Made by a program: the position numbers and the translations under genes. A stretch of 40,714 nt of DNA from Candidatus Borrarchaeota archaeon (GTDB lineage Archaea; Asgardarchaeota; Sifarchaeia; Borrarchaeales; Borrarchaeaceae). Below are positions 15,808-24,336 of the stretch, piece after piece. How positions within the stretch are numbered: the first letter of the stretch is position 1; every line of letters starts with the position of its first letter. Under the pieces are notes generated by a model, which saw nothing but the letters and a program-made list of their open reading frames with translations, made no database searches and was not told where the DNA came from. The stretch lies in NCBI GenBank assembly GCA_016840315.1, contig JAEOSO010000002.1:1-40714 (forward strand). The letters are read 5' to 3'.

Positions 15808-16565
15808 TCGGTGAAACCCTGTTTTTCAATCCCTATGCTCTTCAGGAGTGCGGCATTAAAGCTATATTGCTCGTTAAGTTCGATGTCATGGTGGGACCTT
15901 ACATTGCCTTTGAGGGCATATGTTCCGAAAGCAAGGTAGTTGAAACCTTGAAAGATCCAATCACCTTGGCACAGTTCCATATGGGGCTGGCAGAGACCGA
16001 CGTCGATGTCATAGAAAAACAGGGTGAACGCATGATGATTGCCCGCCGCAGCCGAATTGTAGAAGGCGTCGATGCCAAAGACATCCTGATCTTAATTATT
16101 GACGAGAACATATCATCAAGCGAAGCCACCAAACTAGCTGACGAACTGTTGGGACGCACTGGTGGCGATCAAAACTATTTACGGAATGAATTGCGCACAT
16201 TATGTGAACAGTCCCAGGAACTTAAGGACCGCTTGCAATTACCGAAGCAACAGCCCCTGTTTGTGAAAAAGTCTGACCTGATGAAGCAGGCGGGTACTAA
16301 AATCCCGATTATGACCCCGGAACACAAAGACAAGGTCTTGAAGGGCGAAATCGCCTCGAAACTGGTGAACGACTATCCGATGGACCTGATAACCAACTTG
16401 GTGCAAGGGGTCAATGGCAAAATCACCATCCTTAGTTTATGGAAATTATACGCCCCCTTCGATATCGATCTATTGGAGGTATACGCGTTTTTTACCACCC
16501 TGAACGAATTGGAGGTTTGTCGATTTGAGGAAGCCTTTACTTTCCACAACCGACGATTACCCTGA
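15804..16565 (+). CDS. longin/roadblock-like protein coupled to the Arf-like GTPase
   Basis: A 253-aa soluble protein. The first ~110 residues (CGIKAILLVKFDVMVGPYIAFEG, ITLAQFHMGLAETDVDVIEKQGERMMIARR, DILILIIDENISSSEATKLADELLG) form an alpha/beta domain that I read as longin- or roadblock-like; the same domain occurs at the start of the protein at 33955. A helical linker follows, then a C-terminal part (ASKLVNDYPMDLITNLVQGVNGKITILSLWKLYAPFDIDLLEVYAFFTTLNELEVCRFE) resembling a small winged-helix fold. Start GTG 15804 overlaps the GTPase stop. Its C-terminus was extended by the 62-bp tandem duplication: without it the ORF would run into the next gene and end in ...FTRRL. A role as regulator of the GTPase is inferred from coupling only. 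Confidence 0.7.
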   Translation: MIGETLFFNPYALQECGIKAILLVKFDVMVGPYIAFEGICSESKVVETLKDPITLAQFHMGLAETDVDVIEKQGERMMIARRSRIVEGVDAKDILILIIDENISSSEATKLADELLGRTGGDQNYLRNELRTLCEQSQELKDRLQLPKQQPLFVKKSDLMKQAGTKIPIMTPEHKDKVLKGEIASKLVNDYPMDLITNLVQGVNGKITILSLWKLYAPFDIDLLEVYAFFTTLNELEVCRFEEAFTFHNRRLP

Positions 16566-16621
16566 ACGAATTGGAGGTTTGTCGATTTGAGAAAACCCTT
16601 TCTTTCTTCACTCGAAGATTA
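16497..16621 (+). repeat. 62-bp tandem duplication spanning a gene junction
   Basis: Bases 16497-16529 recur exactly at 16559-16591 (33 identical bases); the following 30 bases of the two units match at about 21 positions. Each unit carries GGAGG eight bases upstream of a TTG start. The first unit's TTG (16525) opens a 21-codon ORF resembling the N-terminus of the corrinoid protein; the second unit's TTG (16587) is the corrinoid protein's start. Confidence 0.9.
16525..16590 (+). CDS. 21-codon leader ORF mimicking the corrinoid protein N-terminus
   Basis: TTG start with GGAGG eight bases upstream, identical in context to the downstream gene's start. It would encode a peptide beginning MRKPLLSTTDDY, against MRKPFLSSLEDY in the corrinoid protein, and stops in TGA overlapping the corrinoid TTG start (TTGA at 16587-16590). 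It overlaps the end of the longin-like gene in another frame. Translation is not proven; it may be only a relic of the duplication or may couple ribosomes into the next gene. Confidence 0.35.
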   Translation: MRKPLLSTTDDYPERIGGLSI

Positions 16622-17345
16622 TGAAACCATTAAGCGAACACCCGAGGATACACCCACGAACTATGAAATGAAGTTTTGTGGTGATAGTTTCGAATTAATT
16701 AAATTATATGAGCAGTTAAGAGACACTATTATCAAAGGAGGAGCACACTTAATCCAGGATATCCTGTCTGAGTTGCTAGAAATTAATATCAACCCCTTGA
16801 AAATTATTGATATTGTCACCGATGCCATGAACACCACCGGCCAACTATTTTCCGCACGAGAGATCTTCATCGCCGACGTGTGGTTGGCTGCCCGCTGTGT
16901 GGAAATCATCAAAAAAACCATCGAACCCCTGATAAAATCCCAAGGGCTCGATAAGGACAAGGAGAAAATCATCCTGGGAACGGTGGCTGGCGATGTCCAT
17001 AGTATCGGTCCTAAGATCGTAGAATTGTTTCTGGAAGGCGCCGGCTATGAAGTCATTAACCTGGGTGTCGACGTCTCAACCGAACGCTTTATCGAAGCCG
17101 TTGAACAGTATAAACCCGCCTTTGTGGGACTTAGCGCCTGGCTGGATACCACGGCCAACATCTCCCTAAAGCAGACCATACTAGCGCTCTCCCCGCTGCG
17201 AGATCAATATCAGTTTAAAATCATCGTGGGCGGCCCCTCCGTCACCCGAAAATTCGCCAAAGAAATCGGCGCCGATGGTTACGGCAATAATGCCGAAGAA
17301 GCCGTCCAGACCGTTACTCAACTCAAAGCAGGACGGCATACGTGA
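16587..17345 (+). CDS. corrinoid (B12-binding) methyltransferase protein, MtbC/MttC-like
   Basis: Carries a methyl group on a cobalt corrinoid between two methyltransferases. Residues about 35-115 form the helical cap domain (LRDTIIKGGAHLIQDILSELLEI, NTTGQLFSAREIFIADVWLAARCVEIIK). Residues about 127-250 form the Rossmann-like B12 domain with GTVAGDVHSIG (Asp136, His138, Gly141: the DxHxxG base-off motif), VGLSAWLDTT and VGGPSV. Length of 252 aa is slightly longer than MtaC/MtbC (about 215-260). The start is TTG 16587 in the second unit of the 62-bp duplication. It is followed 61 nt later by the UroD-like methyltransferase. No substrate-specific methyltransferase such as MtaB, MtbB or MttB is present, so the methyl donor is unknown. 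Confidence 0.9.
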   Translation: MRKPFLSSLEDYETIKRTPEDTPTNYEMKFCGDSFELIKLYEQLRDTIIKGGAHLIQDILSELLEININPLKIIDIVTDAMNTTGQLFSAREIFIADVWLAARCVEIIKKTIEPLIKSQGLDKDKEKIILGTVAGDVHSIGPKIVELFLEGAGYEVINLGVDVSTERFIEAVEQYKPAFVGLSAWLDTTANISLKQTILALSPLRDQYQFKIIVGGPSVTRKFAKEIGADGYGNNAEEAVQTVTQLKAGRHT

Positions 17346-17406
17346 GAGATGACTGAAGAATAACCAACTTACTAACTACTTAATGAAAGAGGTTAAGGTG
17401 TACATC

Positions 17407-18822
17407 ATGGGTCTTTTAAAACTCTTAAAATTAGTCATTAAAGCATCCGTCAAGAATAAATTACGGGGTTTAGGCGTTACGCTGAGCCCATTGGAACGCA
17501 CCCTGCTGTTTAATTTAAACAAGGTACCGGATCGAGTCGCCACCATTTTGGTGGCCGCCAATACCCATCCTAAGTTTGTGGATCCGTCAGTCAGCTGGAT
17601 CGACTTACTGGATGACGTTGATAAGAACGTGGAACTCACCAGGAAATTGTATGAACGCTTCCCGGTAGACTGTATTACCATGCTCTACTGGGGGGGGCCA
17701 CTACTAAGTTCCGGCCTGCATGAGATGGGAGTACCCTTCCAATTCACGGAATGGAACTATCCCACTAACACCGACAACATCATCAAGGTGGCCGATGACT
17801 TGGATAGCATCCATCCGCCAGAAATCGAAGGCTACTTTGAAACCGCACTCCAAGTGCTCGTCAAAGTCCAAGAAGAACTGCCGGATATCCTGACCGGTCC
17901 ATTCATTAGCTCCACCTTTACGTTGGGCTGCTTCTTGCGATCCACTGAATTGCTACTGGAAGATCTGAGATACTATCAACGATTTATCAACGCCGAAACT
18001 GAAAGCGAACGCCGCAAAATCGAAGACTACTGCCACACGCTGGGCACCTATCCAACGTTTTTCTTAGACGAAATGAAGACCTTCGGCGAACTCGTGCTGA
18101 AGATCGTCCAACGTTATAGAGAATACGGAATTGACCCCACTGGCACCGTTTTCTGGGAACTCTACGCCAGTCCACCCAGCTTGGACGTCGATGAATTCCT
18201 GGAATACGTCTACCCCCACATCTACGACATGTATAAAACCGTGCAGCGCTACCACCCGCTGGGAATCACCTATTACCCTGATACGCTGGAGCGCTGGAAA
18301 CTGCTGTTCGACCACGCCGTCAGCGACAAACAGTACCTGCCCACCATTTCGCTGCCCGCCGCGGTGACTTTCCCCATCGATGAACAAGGCGATCTAGACT
18401 GCAACCACCATGAAATGATCAGGCTGTGCAAAGAATATAACCGGCCCTACGCCGTCGCCATCCTGCCCTACTTCTTGCGAGACGCCACCAAAGAAGAAAT
18501 CTATCAAAAAATCAAAGAAATCATGGAATTCAGCGTCCAAGCACAACTCCCGGTCATGATCAGCCCGGCTGCCCTCACCAACGACACCGATCCGGAAAAA
18601 GTCGATAGTTTCTTCCAGGCCGTACTCGACCACGGCAACTACAGCCAACAACCCTACCGTAAACTCACCAAACAGCAACTCAAACAGTGCCCCGTCTGCC
18701 ACAAGCCCACCCAGCTGTCCTTCGAGGAACGAAGAGTATTCTGCCCCTCCTGCCACTATTCCGCACAATTCGCCGGCGATGAACACATGGACTACGCCGT
18801 CATCATCAAAGCAAACAGCTAA
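17407..18822 (+). CDS. UroD-superfamily methyltransferase-like protein with C-terminal zinc ribbon
   Basis: A protein of the uroporphyrinogen decarboxylase/MtaA-CmuA superfamily, whose members move methyl groups from corrinoid proteins to coenzyme M, tetrahydrofolate or other thiols. The body has DRVATILVAANTHPKFVD, an alternating TIM-barrel pattern, and near the end LPVMISPAALTNDTDPEKVDSFFQAVLDHG, which aligns with the MtaA segment that ends in PGC...TP.EN; the zinc-binding Cys there is Ala in this protein. A zinc ribbon is appended instead (CPVC 428-431, CPSC 446-449 from this start). I chose ATG 17407, with AAGGTG upstream, over 17383. The second half is GC-rich (38 of 60 bases at 18301-18360). 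Context with the corrinoid gene supports a methyl-transfer role; the acceptor is unknown. Confidence 0.75.
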   Translation: MGLLKLLKLVIKASVKNKLRGLGVTLSPLERTLLFNLNKVPDRVATILVAANTHPKFVDPSVSWIDLLDDVDKNVELTRKLYERFPVDCITMLYWGGPLLSSGLHEMGVPFQFTEWNYPTNTDNIIKVADDLDSIHPPEIEGYFETALQVLVKVQEELPDILTGPFISSTFTLGCFLRSTELLLEDLRYYQRFINAETESERRKIEDYCHTLGTYPTFFLDEMKTFGELVLKIVQRYREYGIDPTGTVFWELYASPPSLDVDEFLEYVYPHIYDMYKTVQRYHPLGITYYPDTLERWKLLFDHAVSDKQYLPTISLPAAVTFPIDEQGDLDCNHHEMIRLCKEYNRPYAVAILPYFLRDATKEEIYQKIKEIMEFSVQAQLPVMISPAALTNDTDPEKVDSFFQAVLDHGNYSQQPYRKLTKQQLKQCPVCHKPTQLSFEERRVFCPSCHYSAQFAGDEHMDYAVIIKANS

Positions 18823-19023
18823 ATTTCAGTATTTCGCAGAGATCATACAAATATCATCTCTTATCAATATATAATGAAATCAGCATAGAATCAACATTCA
18901 TATAAGGAAAAAAATCACTATTGCAACTCTTTTTTAGCCATTTTACAGTTATTGATCAGCACAAGATTTTTCAGTAAAAAAGTTCTTTACAGAGAGTCAT
19001 ATAAAAAGGGAATTCTTACCTTG

Positions 19024-20370
19024 GTGGTCTCTCTGGAGGCATATTTGAATCTCGCTAGTCATGCATTAGTTGAAATTGAAAAGGGTCTATCGGCAAGATT
19101 ATCCCTTAAAACAATATCATTTCGTCATAATATCGCGGATTGGAAACTACGAAGCAAAGTCCACGCTCTAATCTTAGAGACGGTTCGTCGCCTTAATTAC
19201 ATTGATTGGAGTATAAATATCTCTTTAAAAGGCTCTTCTATTTCTCAACTTCATCCATACATTCGATCCATATTGCGACTAGCCGTATATCATTTAAAGT
19301 TTTTGTACACCCGTTCTTCACATTTGTTTGATGTTTGTGCAGGAATTATCGCTAAAAAATTTGAGAAAAAATATGCCAGTTTCGTGATAGCACTTCTCCG
19401 TGAAGTGGAACGAGAAAACTTAGAAATACACTTCAATCGTTTATCGGAGTTAGAAAAAACTGGGCTTCAATTATTTCATCCAACCTGGTTTGTTAGATAT
19501 CTTTTTCGACATTTAGGGCGCTTTGAAGCAATAAGATTAATGAAAACGAACATCTCACCTCCACCTCAATACATACGTGTAAATACCTTAAAGATCGATC
19601 CAGATACCCTCCAGAGAAGACTGTCAAAAGAAAAAATCATTGCTTATCAAGATCCTGATTTATTCGATGTACTCCAAGTTCAAAAGGCAGCCAAGCCTTT
19701 GATTCACAGTTCTTACTACAAAAAGGGCTACTTTTACATTCAAAATAAAGCTTCTGCACTCGTTACTCATGTCCTCAACCCGCAAGAAGATGATTTCGTT
19801 CTTGATTTATGCGCGGCACCCGGAGGAAAAGCTTCCCATATGGGACAATTTATGAAAAATAGAGGTTCGATCATTGCACTCGATAGTTCTCGCAAACGAA
19901 TGCGTGAACTTATAGAAACATCTCGAAGACAGTCAATCAAGATTATTCAGCCACTGCTTATTGACTCGCGTTCAGTTTCATTCGTACCTAAAAAGCAGTT
20001 TGATAAAGTTTTACTAGATGCACCCTGTAGCAGCACAGGGGCATTTCAGTCACGTCCCAGTAGAAAATGGACCGTTAATAAGCGACTTATTAAATGGCTG
20101 AGTCAAATTCAGTGGATACTGTTAGAACACGCAGCAGGGCAAGTAAGACCTAAGGGAATATTGTTATACGTTACTTGCTCACTTACTGTTGAAGAAAATG
20201 AAATGATAATAGAACGCTTCCTTAAACTGAATCCAGATTTTCGTCTTGCGAGAACAACTCCCTTTATTGGAGTTCATGGATCTAGAGGCTTAAGTCAATG
20301 TCAAAGATTATATCCTCATATTAATGACACAGACGGGTTTTTTATAGCCAAATTGGTTCGGCGTGCTTAG
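19024..20370 (+). CDS. RsmB/NOP2-family RNA (cytosine-5) methyltransferase with NusB-like N-terminus
   Basis: SAM-dependent m5C methyltransferase of rRNA or tRNA. The first ~140 residues are helical and NusB-like (HALILETVRRLNYIDWSI, IRSILRLAVYHLKFL), as in bacterial RsmB. The catalytic domain shows PPPQYIRVNTLKI, QNKASALVTHVLNPQEDDFVLDLCAAPGGKASHM (SAM motif I), LLDAPCSSTG (motif IV Cys) and YVTCSLTVEENE (motif VI, catalytic Cys), ending GFFIAKLVRRA. The frame is open from 18952 with only non-ATG starts; TTG 19021 or GTG 19024 after AAAAAGGGAATTC seems best, but the start is uncertain. Which RNA base it modifies cannot be told. It stands alone downstream of the methyltransferase cassette. 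Confidence 0.9.
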   Translation: MVSLEAYLNLASHALVEIEKGLSARLSLKTISFRHNIADWKLRSKVHALILETVRRLNYIDWSINISLKGSSISQLHPYIRSILRLAVYHLKFLYTRSSHLFDVCAGIIAKKFEKKYASFVIALLREVERENLEIHFNRLSELEKTGLQLFHPTWFVRYLFRHLGRFEAIRLMKTNISPPPQYIRVNTLKIDPDTLQRRLSKEKIIAYQDPDLFDVLQVQKAAKPLIHSSYYKKGYFYIQNKASALVTHVLNPQEDDFVLDLCAAPGGKASHMGQFMKNRGSIIALDSSRKRMRELIETSRRQSIKIIQPLLIDSRSVSFVPKKQFDKVLLDAPCSSTGAFQSRPSRKWTVNKRLIKWLSQIQWILLEHAAGQVRPKGILLYVTCSLTVEENEMIIERFLKLNPDFRLARTTPFIGVHGSRGLSQCQRLYPHINDTDGFFIAKLVRRA

Positions 20371-20467
20371 TTCGTGTTATTTCGTAAGTTGGCTCATGCT
20401 AGAATGCAAAAGGGGCTATTGTGACCAAAATTGGTATTTTCTAAGTGCTCTATTAGCCTTTTCAGCG

Positions 20468-21889
20468 TCACTTCCAAATTGTGCTAAGAAAGGATTTATA
20501 CCGCCTCGGCAGATCTGGTCTTTGAATTACTAATATAACGCCATTTACGAAACAGCCCAGAAAAATAACGAAAATCAAGGAAACTATGCTCGTAATAAAT
20601 CCTAATTCCTTTAAAAAAATTACGAGAATTATTGAAATGATAGCAGACACAATATATGCACGATAAATGTATATCAACTTGAGTTTTAGGAGATTTTTCA
20701 CGTAATATGAGAGATAAATTGCAGCTATACTCATTGTTATCGTCCATAAGCAACTTAATCCGATTACTCCATAATACTGAATAACTGGTACACCTAGCAA
20801 AATAAGTATTCCAAGTTGAATGATATTTAGCTTTATTAAATGCTCTGGATGGCCCATTGCATGTAACAAATCTCTGCATGAAACGAATATCGCTCGAAAA
20901 AGCCCAAAACACAATAGTATTTGCAAGATTCTAACCATAGGTAGCCACTTTGCCGTATAAAAATAAAGTGTGATTTCCCATGCCAGGACGACACTTATCA
21001 CGACAAAAGGGAGTATAAACATTATAATGAGTTGTAAGAAATTTTCATAAATTCTGCGTAAGTTTTTCTCGTCTTCTTTTGCCTGTGATAATGCAGGTAA
21101 GGATACTTTTCCTATGACTTCTGCTATGCCTTCCACAGGAATACTTGCTATCATAAAAGCAATTGAATAGTATCCTAGGGCTTCTGAGCCAAGAAGCCTT
21201 CCAATAATTCCCTTGTCTACGCTAATCAACAGAAAAATGAGATATCCGACCGAAGCAAACCTAATTCCCTTGTCCATCACCTTTTTAATAATTTGATTCG
21301 AGAACTTTAGTTTGGGTATCCAAGGTGCAAGAATCCATATAGCAATAAGGCTAGAAATATTTGACGCAAGTGTACCATAGACAAGGCTTAGAACGCCATA
21401 TCCTTGTAAAGCTAAAGGAATGGAAACTAATGGAAATATTATCTCACCAACTATTGAGGGAATTATTCGTTTCTCAAAAAGAAGTTCCTTCTCTAACTTT
21501 AGAGAGGGCACTGCTGCAAAAGATGTAATAATTAGTACAAGAGATAACAGGGGTAATACTTCTGCGAGAAGTGCGGAATTAAAGAATGAGCCGATATGTG
21601 GTGCTGTCGAAAATATGGTGGCAATCGATATCGTCGCTAAAAGGGGTTCTAAGATAAATATTACAGTGAATAAGGCAGATTTATCTTCGCTGGATTGAAT
21701 AATGCTGGTTCTAAACCCTTGAAATAGAATGGTGAAAGTGTTTACGAATAGCCATGCAAGTGCCATGACACCGAAGTCGGAGGGAAACAATGTTCTTGCG
21801 AGAAAAATGTAAGATATGAAACCAATGAATCTCGCGATCCCTGAACTAAAGAATATTGCCACTGTACTTCGAACTATACGTTTTTTCAC
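20468..21889 (-). CDS. polysaccharide/lipid-linked oligosaccharide flippase (MOP superfamily)
   Basis: A membrane protein of 473 aa with about 12-14 hydrophobic helices. The start KKRIVRSTVAIFFSSGIARFIGFISYIFLARTLFPSDFGVMALAW is the signature of Wzx/RfbX-type flippases, which move lipid-linked glycans across the membrane. ALGYYSIAFMIASIPVEGIAEVIGKVSLPALSQAKED is a second conserved stretch. Start GTG 21889 is supported by AGGAG upstream. It is divergent from a GT39-type glycosyltransferase with about 150 nt between them, suggesting a shared function in cell-surface glycan or glycoprotein assembly. Confidence 0.88.
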   Translation of the reverse strand: MKKRIVRSTVAIFFSSGIARFIGFISYIFLARTLFPSDFGVMALAWLFVNTFTILFQGFRTSIIQSSEDKSALFTVIFILEPLLATISIATIFSTAPHIGSFFNSALLAEVLPLLSLVLIITSFAAVPSLKLEKELLFEKRIIPSIVGEIIFPLVSIPLALQGYGVLSLVYGTLASNISSLIAIWILAPWIPKLKFSNQIIKKVMDKGIRFASVGYLIFLLISVDKGIIGRLLGSEALGYYSIAFMIASIPVEGIAEVIGKVSLPALSQAKEDEKNLRRIYENFLQLIIMFILPFVVISVVLAWEITLYFYTAKWLPMVRILQILLCFGLFRAIFVSCRDLLHAMGHPEHLIKLNIIQLGILILLGVPVIQYYGVIGLSCLWTITMSIAAIYLSYYVKNLLKLKLIYIYRAYIVSAIISIILVIFLKELGFITSIVSLIFVIFLGCFVNGVILVIQRPDLPRRYKSFLSTIWK

Positions 21890-22038
21890 GGATAAGGTCT
21901 CCTATGCTTTTCTCAACCTTAAGATCTTTAAAAAGTTCTGTATCTTTGAGGTATGTATTTTATGTAAGACCCAATGGACAAATGCCATTCATTATGTTTT
22001 TATTTCTTTGCTGAAAATTGTAGGATTAGGTGTAACTG

Positions 22039-23649
22039 ATGTTTGATCTGATTGATCTATTGAAACGAACGAGTTATGAACAATGGCTCTACCTTCTTGT
22101 CGCCGTATCGTTGCTCCTGAGACTTTTATGTTTACATCCCTTTGTTTTTGAAGGACCAAGTTTTTATGATGAAGCTCGTTGGATTCTTGATGCAAAAACA
22201 ATTGCTTTGGGAATGGGGTTTATTGACATAGCAATTCCAGGTAATCCTTCAGAAAGCCTTGTTCAGTATTCACCCGGTTTCCCTATAATCATCGCCCTAC
22301 TCTTTCATATGCTTGGTGCAGAGAACTTACTTCTTATAAAAAGCATCCCAATAATTTCAAGTATAGGTTTGATTATAACTACCTACACTCTTATGCGCAC
22401 TCTTTTCGGGAAACGTATAGGCTTAATAAGCGCTCTATTTGTCTCATTTCAATATCAGTTATTTGTTTTTTCGCATTTGCTTCAACCAGAAATCATTCTA
22501 AGTTTTCTTTTAGTATTACTTGTCTATATTACCTTTTCTTGGGCTGAAACAAAGAAATTTAAATTTCTACTCATTGCTATACCTATTTGCATAACTCTAG
22601 TGGTTGTTAGAGTGGTTGGCTTCATAATAATCCCCTTACTCTTTATATACATCCTTTTAAAGGGTTCAAACTGGAATGAACGAATATTTACTAATGTTTT
22701 CTTATACGTAGGTATTTTATCGTTTCTAGTGATCATAACACGTGAGTACCTTCTCACAGGATCGTTCTTAGGTACCTATGTACGTGAACTGTTTTATTAC
22801 AACCCTCACGATTGGAGAGGAGGTGCAGTTAGTATAACAGACACAGAATTCATCATCGCAAGAACGGTTTCAGGTATTCTCTTCTATTTACTTAGCATTC
22901 CGTCTGTAGTTTTGTTTGAAGTCATCCCACAAATGAGTATAAGGCTACTTTTGGGTTTTTTCATTATAGGGCTCGGCATTATTCTCGGCATAAAAAGAAA
23001 ACGGAATGAAGTAATTTTCCTCTGTCTGTTTATTGCACTCTATATAATTTTCTTCAGTTGGTGGTATTTTAAGCAAATTAGGTATATATTACCCCTTAGT
23101 CCTTTCTTACTTTCATTCTGTGCCATTTCATTTGCTAAAATTGCAGATTGGGTGACTACATCACTTAGAACTAAAAAACCATCTTTTGGTAAGTTTAACA
23201 AAAAGAATATGGCACTTATTATTTCAGCTATTATCTTCTTAGGTTTTATCATGCCAGATGCAGTTCGAGCTGTAATTCACGTGGAAAAAGATAGGACGCA
23301 GCCATTAAGCACAGTTCAAGAGAAAACAATTGAAGCATATCAATGGGTACGCGATAACACGCCATCTGATGCTATTATCACGTCAAGAAATCCTCATAGA
23401 GCATTCTATTTCAGTGAACGAAAAGGTGTGTTTCTACAATTTGCTCTTGAAAAAAAGGATCAAATAGAATTTATGAGAGATTGGGGTGTCTCCTACATCG
23501 TTATAGAAGACACGCCCGAGATAAGACAAGCATACTACTGGTTATTTGATCCTAATAACGTACCTAAAGAATTTAGATTGGTCTACTACGCAGAAGTGCC
23601 ACTTGACAGTCAAAAACCGTTTATTATCGCAGTATATTCATTTAAGTGA
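22039..23649 (+). CDS. GT39/ArnT-type membrane glycosyltransferase
   Basis: A 536-aa integral membrane protein of the GT-C class. The first periplasm-facing loop has the expected acidic motif (FEGPSFYDEARWILDAKTIALGMGF), followed by YSPGFPIIIALLFHMLG and about 10-12 helices. The C-terminal ~110 residues are soluble (TIEAYQWVRDNTPSDAIITSRNPHRAFYFSERKGVFLQF, YIVIEDTPEIRQAYYWLFD), typical of archaeal/bacterial family 39 enzymes that use lipid-phosphate sugars. AGGTG precedes ATG 22039. It pairs with the divergent flippase. The sugar and acceptor are unknown. Confidence 0.8.
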   Translation: MFDLIDLLKRTSYEQWLYLLVAVSLLLRLLCLHPFVFEGPSFYDEARWILDAKTIALGMGFIDIAIPGNPSESLVQYSPGFPIIIALLFHMLGAENLLLIKSIPIISSIGLIITTYTLMRTLFGKRIGLISALFVSFQYQLFVFSHLLQPEIILSFLLVLLVYITFSWAETKKFKFLLIAIPICITLVVVRVVGFIIIPLLFIYILLKGSNWNERIFTNVFLYVGILSFLVIITREYLLTGSFLGTYVRELFYYNPHDWRGGAVSITDTEFIIARTVSGILFYLLSIPSVVLFEVIPQMSIRLLLGFFIIGLGIILGIKRKRNEVIFLCLFIALYIIFFSWWYFKQIRYILPLSPFLLSFCAISFAKIADWVTTSLRTKKPSFGKFNKKNMALIISAIIFLGFIMPDAVRAVIHVEKDRTQPLSTVQEKTIEAYQWVRDNTPSDAIITSRNPHRAFYFSERKGVFLQFALEKKDQIEFMRDWGVSYIVIEDTPEIRQAYYWLFDPNNVPKEFRLVYYAEVPLDSQKPFIIAVYSFK

Positions 23650-23693
23650 GTTAAGTCCAAAAAAATAAGCATTTCAGCGCAAGTAAGAAGGGT

Positions 23694-23990
23694 TTATACA
23701 CTCCAATCCTCACTTACATCGAAATTAGTTAGTAAATTGAGGCAAGAATGGTATTTTTTATTTATCGCAGTTACAAGATCAATATTCAGAATATTTGCAA
23801 GTGAAGCAGTCCACGCAAAAATATCTGCTAACTCCTCTTCAAGTTCTTCGTGACTCCCATCTTTAACAATTGCTCTGGCTAACTCACCTATCTCTTCAAT
23901 AAGCCAAAGAGCAGTCTTAAGAACACCACGTTCATAATCATTTTTGAAATACAGCTGCCTCATTAATTTTTGAAATTCATTTATTTCCAA
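23694..23990 (-). CDS. MazG-like nucleotide pyrophosphohydrolase
   Basis: A 98-aa all-alpha NTP pyrophosphohydrolase; related small MazG proteins hydrolyse NTPs or dNTPs to monophosphates as housecleaning enzymes. The metal-binding pattern is clear: WLIEEIGELARAI (ExxE) and HEELEEELADIFAWTASLANIL (ExxD). Length matches single-domain archaeal MazG. The start is TTG 23990, with a near-perfect ribosome-binding site GAGGTGAT five bases upstream. It converges on the glycosyltransferase gene 44 nt away. Confidence 0.9.
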   Translation of the reverse strand: MEINEFQKLMRQLYFKNDYERGVLKTALWLIEEIGELARAIVKDGSHEELEEELADIFAWTASLANILNIDLVTAINKKYHSCLNLLTNFDVSEDWSV

Positions 23991-24028
23991 AAGATCACCT
24001 CTTTTGTTAATGAGAGTAAACCTTACAA

Positions 24029-24274
24029 TTATTCATAAAACTGTGGGATCATTAATAATATTCCACGCTTTAGTGTTATGGTCTTACCCTCAACATTAAG
24101 CACCTTTAATTCTTCAATTGAGAAGGTGGATTTTTGAACCATAACATTTTTGTAAGACCACGTTCTACAACAATTGTGGAGGCGTCCAGAAAGGCGTTTA
24201 AAAAAGGTCCTTGCACGGATACCTCTATTTGAGAACAGAGATAAAAAAAAGAATTTTTTTGTAAAAAAAATCAT
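24029..24274 (-). CDS. doubtful small ORF, possible gene fragment
   Basis: An 81-codon frame with no ribosome-binding site; the first 45 codons are Phe- and Arg-rich and poorly protein-like. The last 37 codons (from MVQKSTFSIEELKVLNVEGK) look more like real protein, with TITLKRGILLMIP, faintly similar to the C-terminal domain of GINS replication proteins. It may be a remnant or a short gene starting near 24139. I have low confidence that it is expressed. Confidence 0.25.
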   Translation of the reverse strand: MIFFTKKFFFLSLFSNRGIRARTFFKRLSGRLHNCCRTWSYKNVMVQKSTFSIEELKVLNVEGKTITLKRGILLMIPQFYE

Positions 24275-24336
24275 GATCTAATGTGTTTTGACAGATTAGA
24301 TGAAAATCTCTATAAAAAGAAAAAAGGGTGAAGACA

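Noticed and set aside
17987-18786. Minus-strand and alternate-frame ORFs of 60-130 codons
   Set aside because: Long antisense frames are expected in this GC-rich stretch where stop codons are rare; they lack starts with ribosome-binding sites and the plus strand holds a recognisable UroD-family gene.
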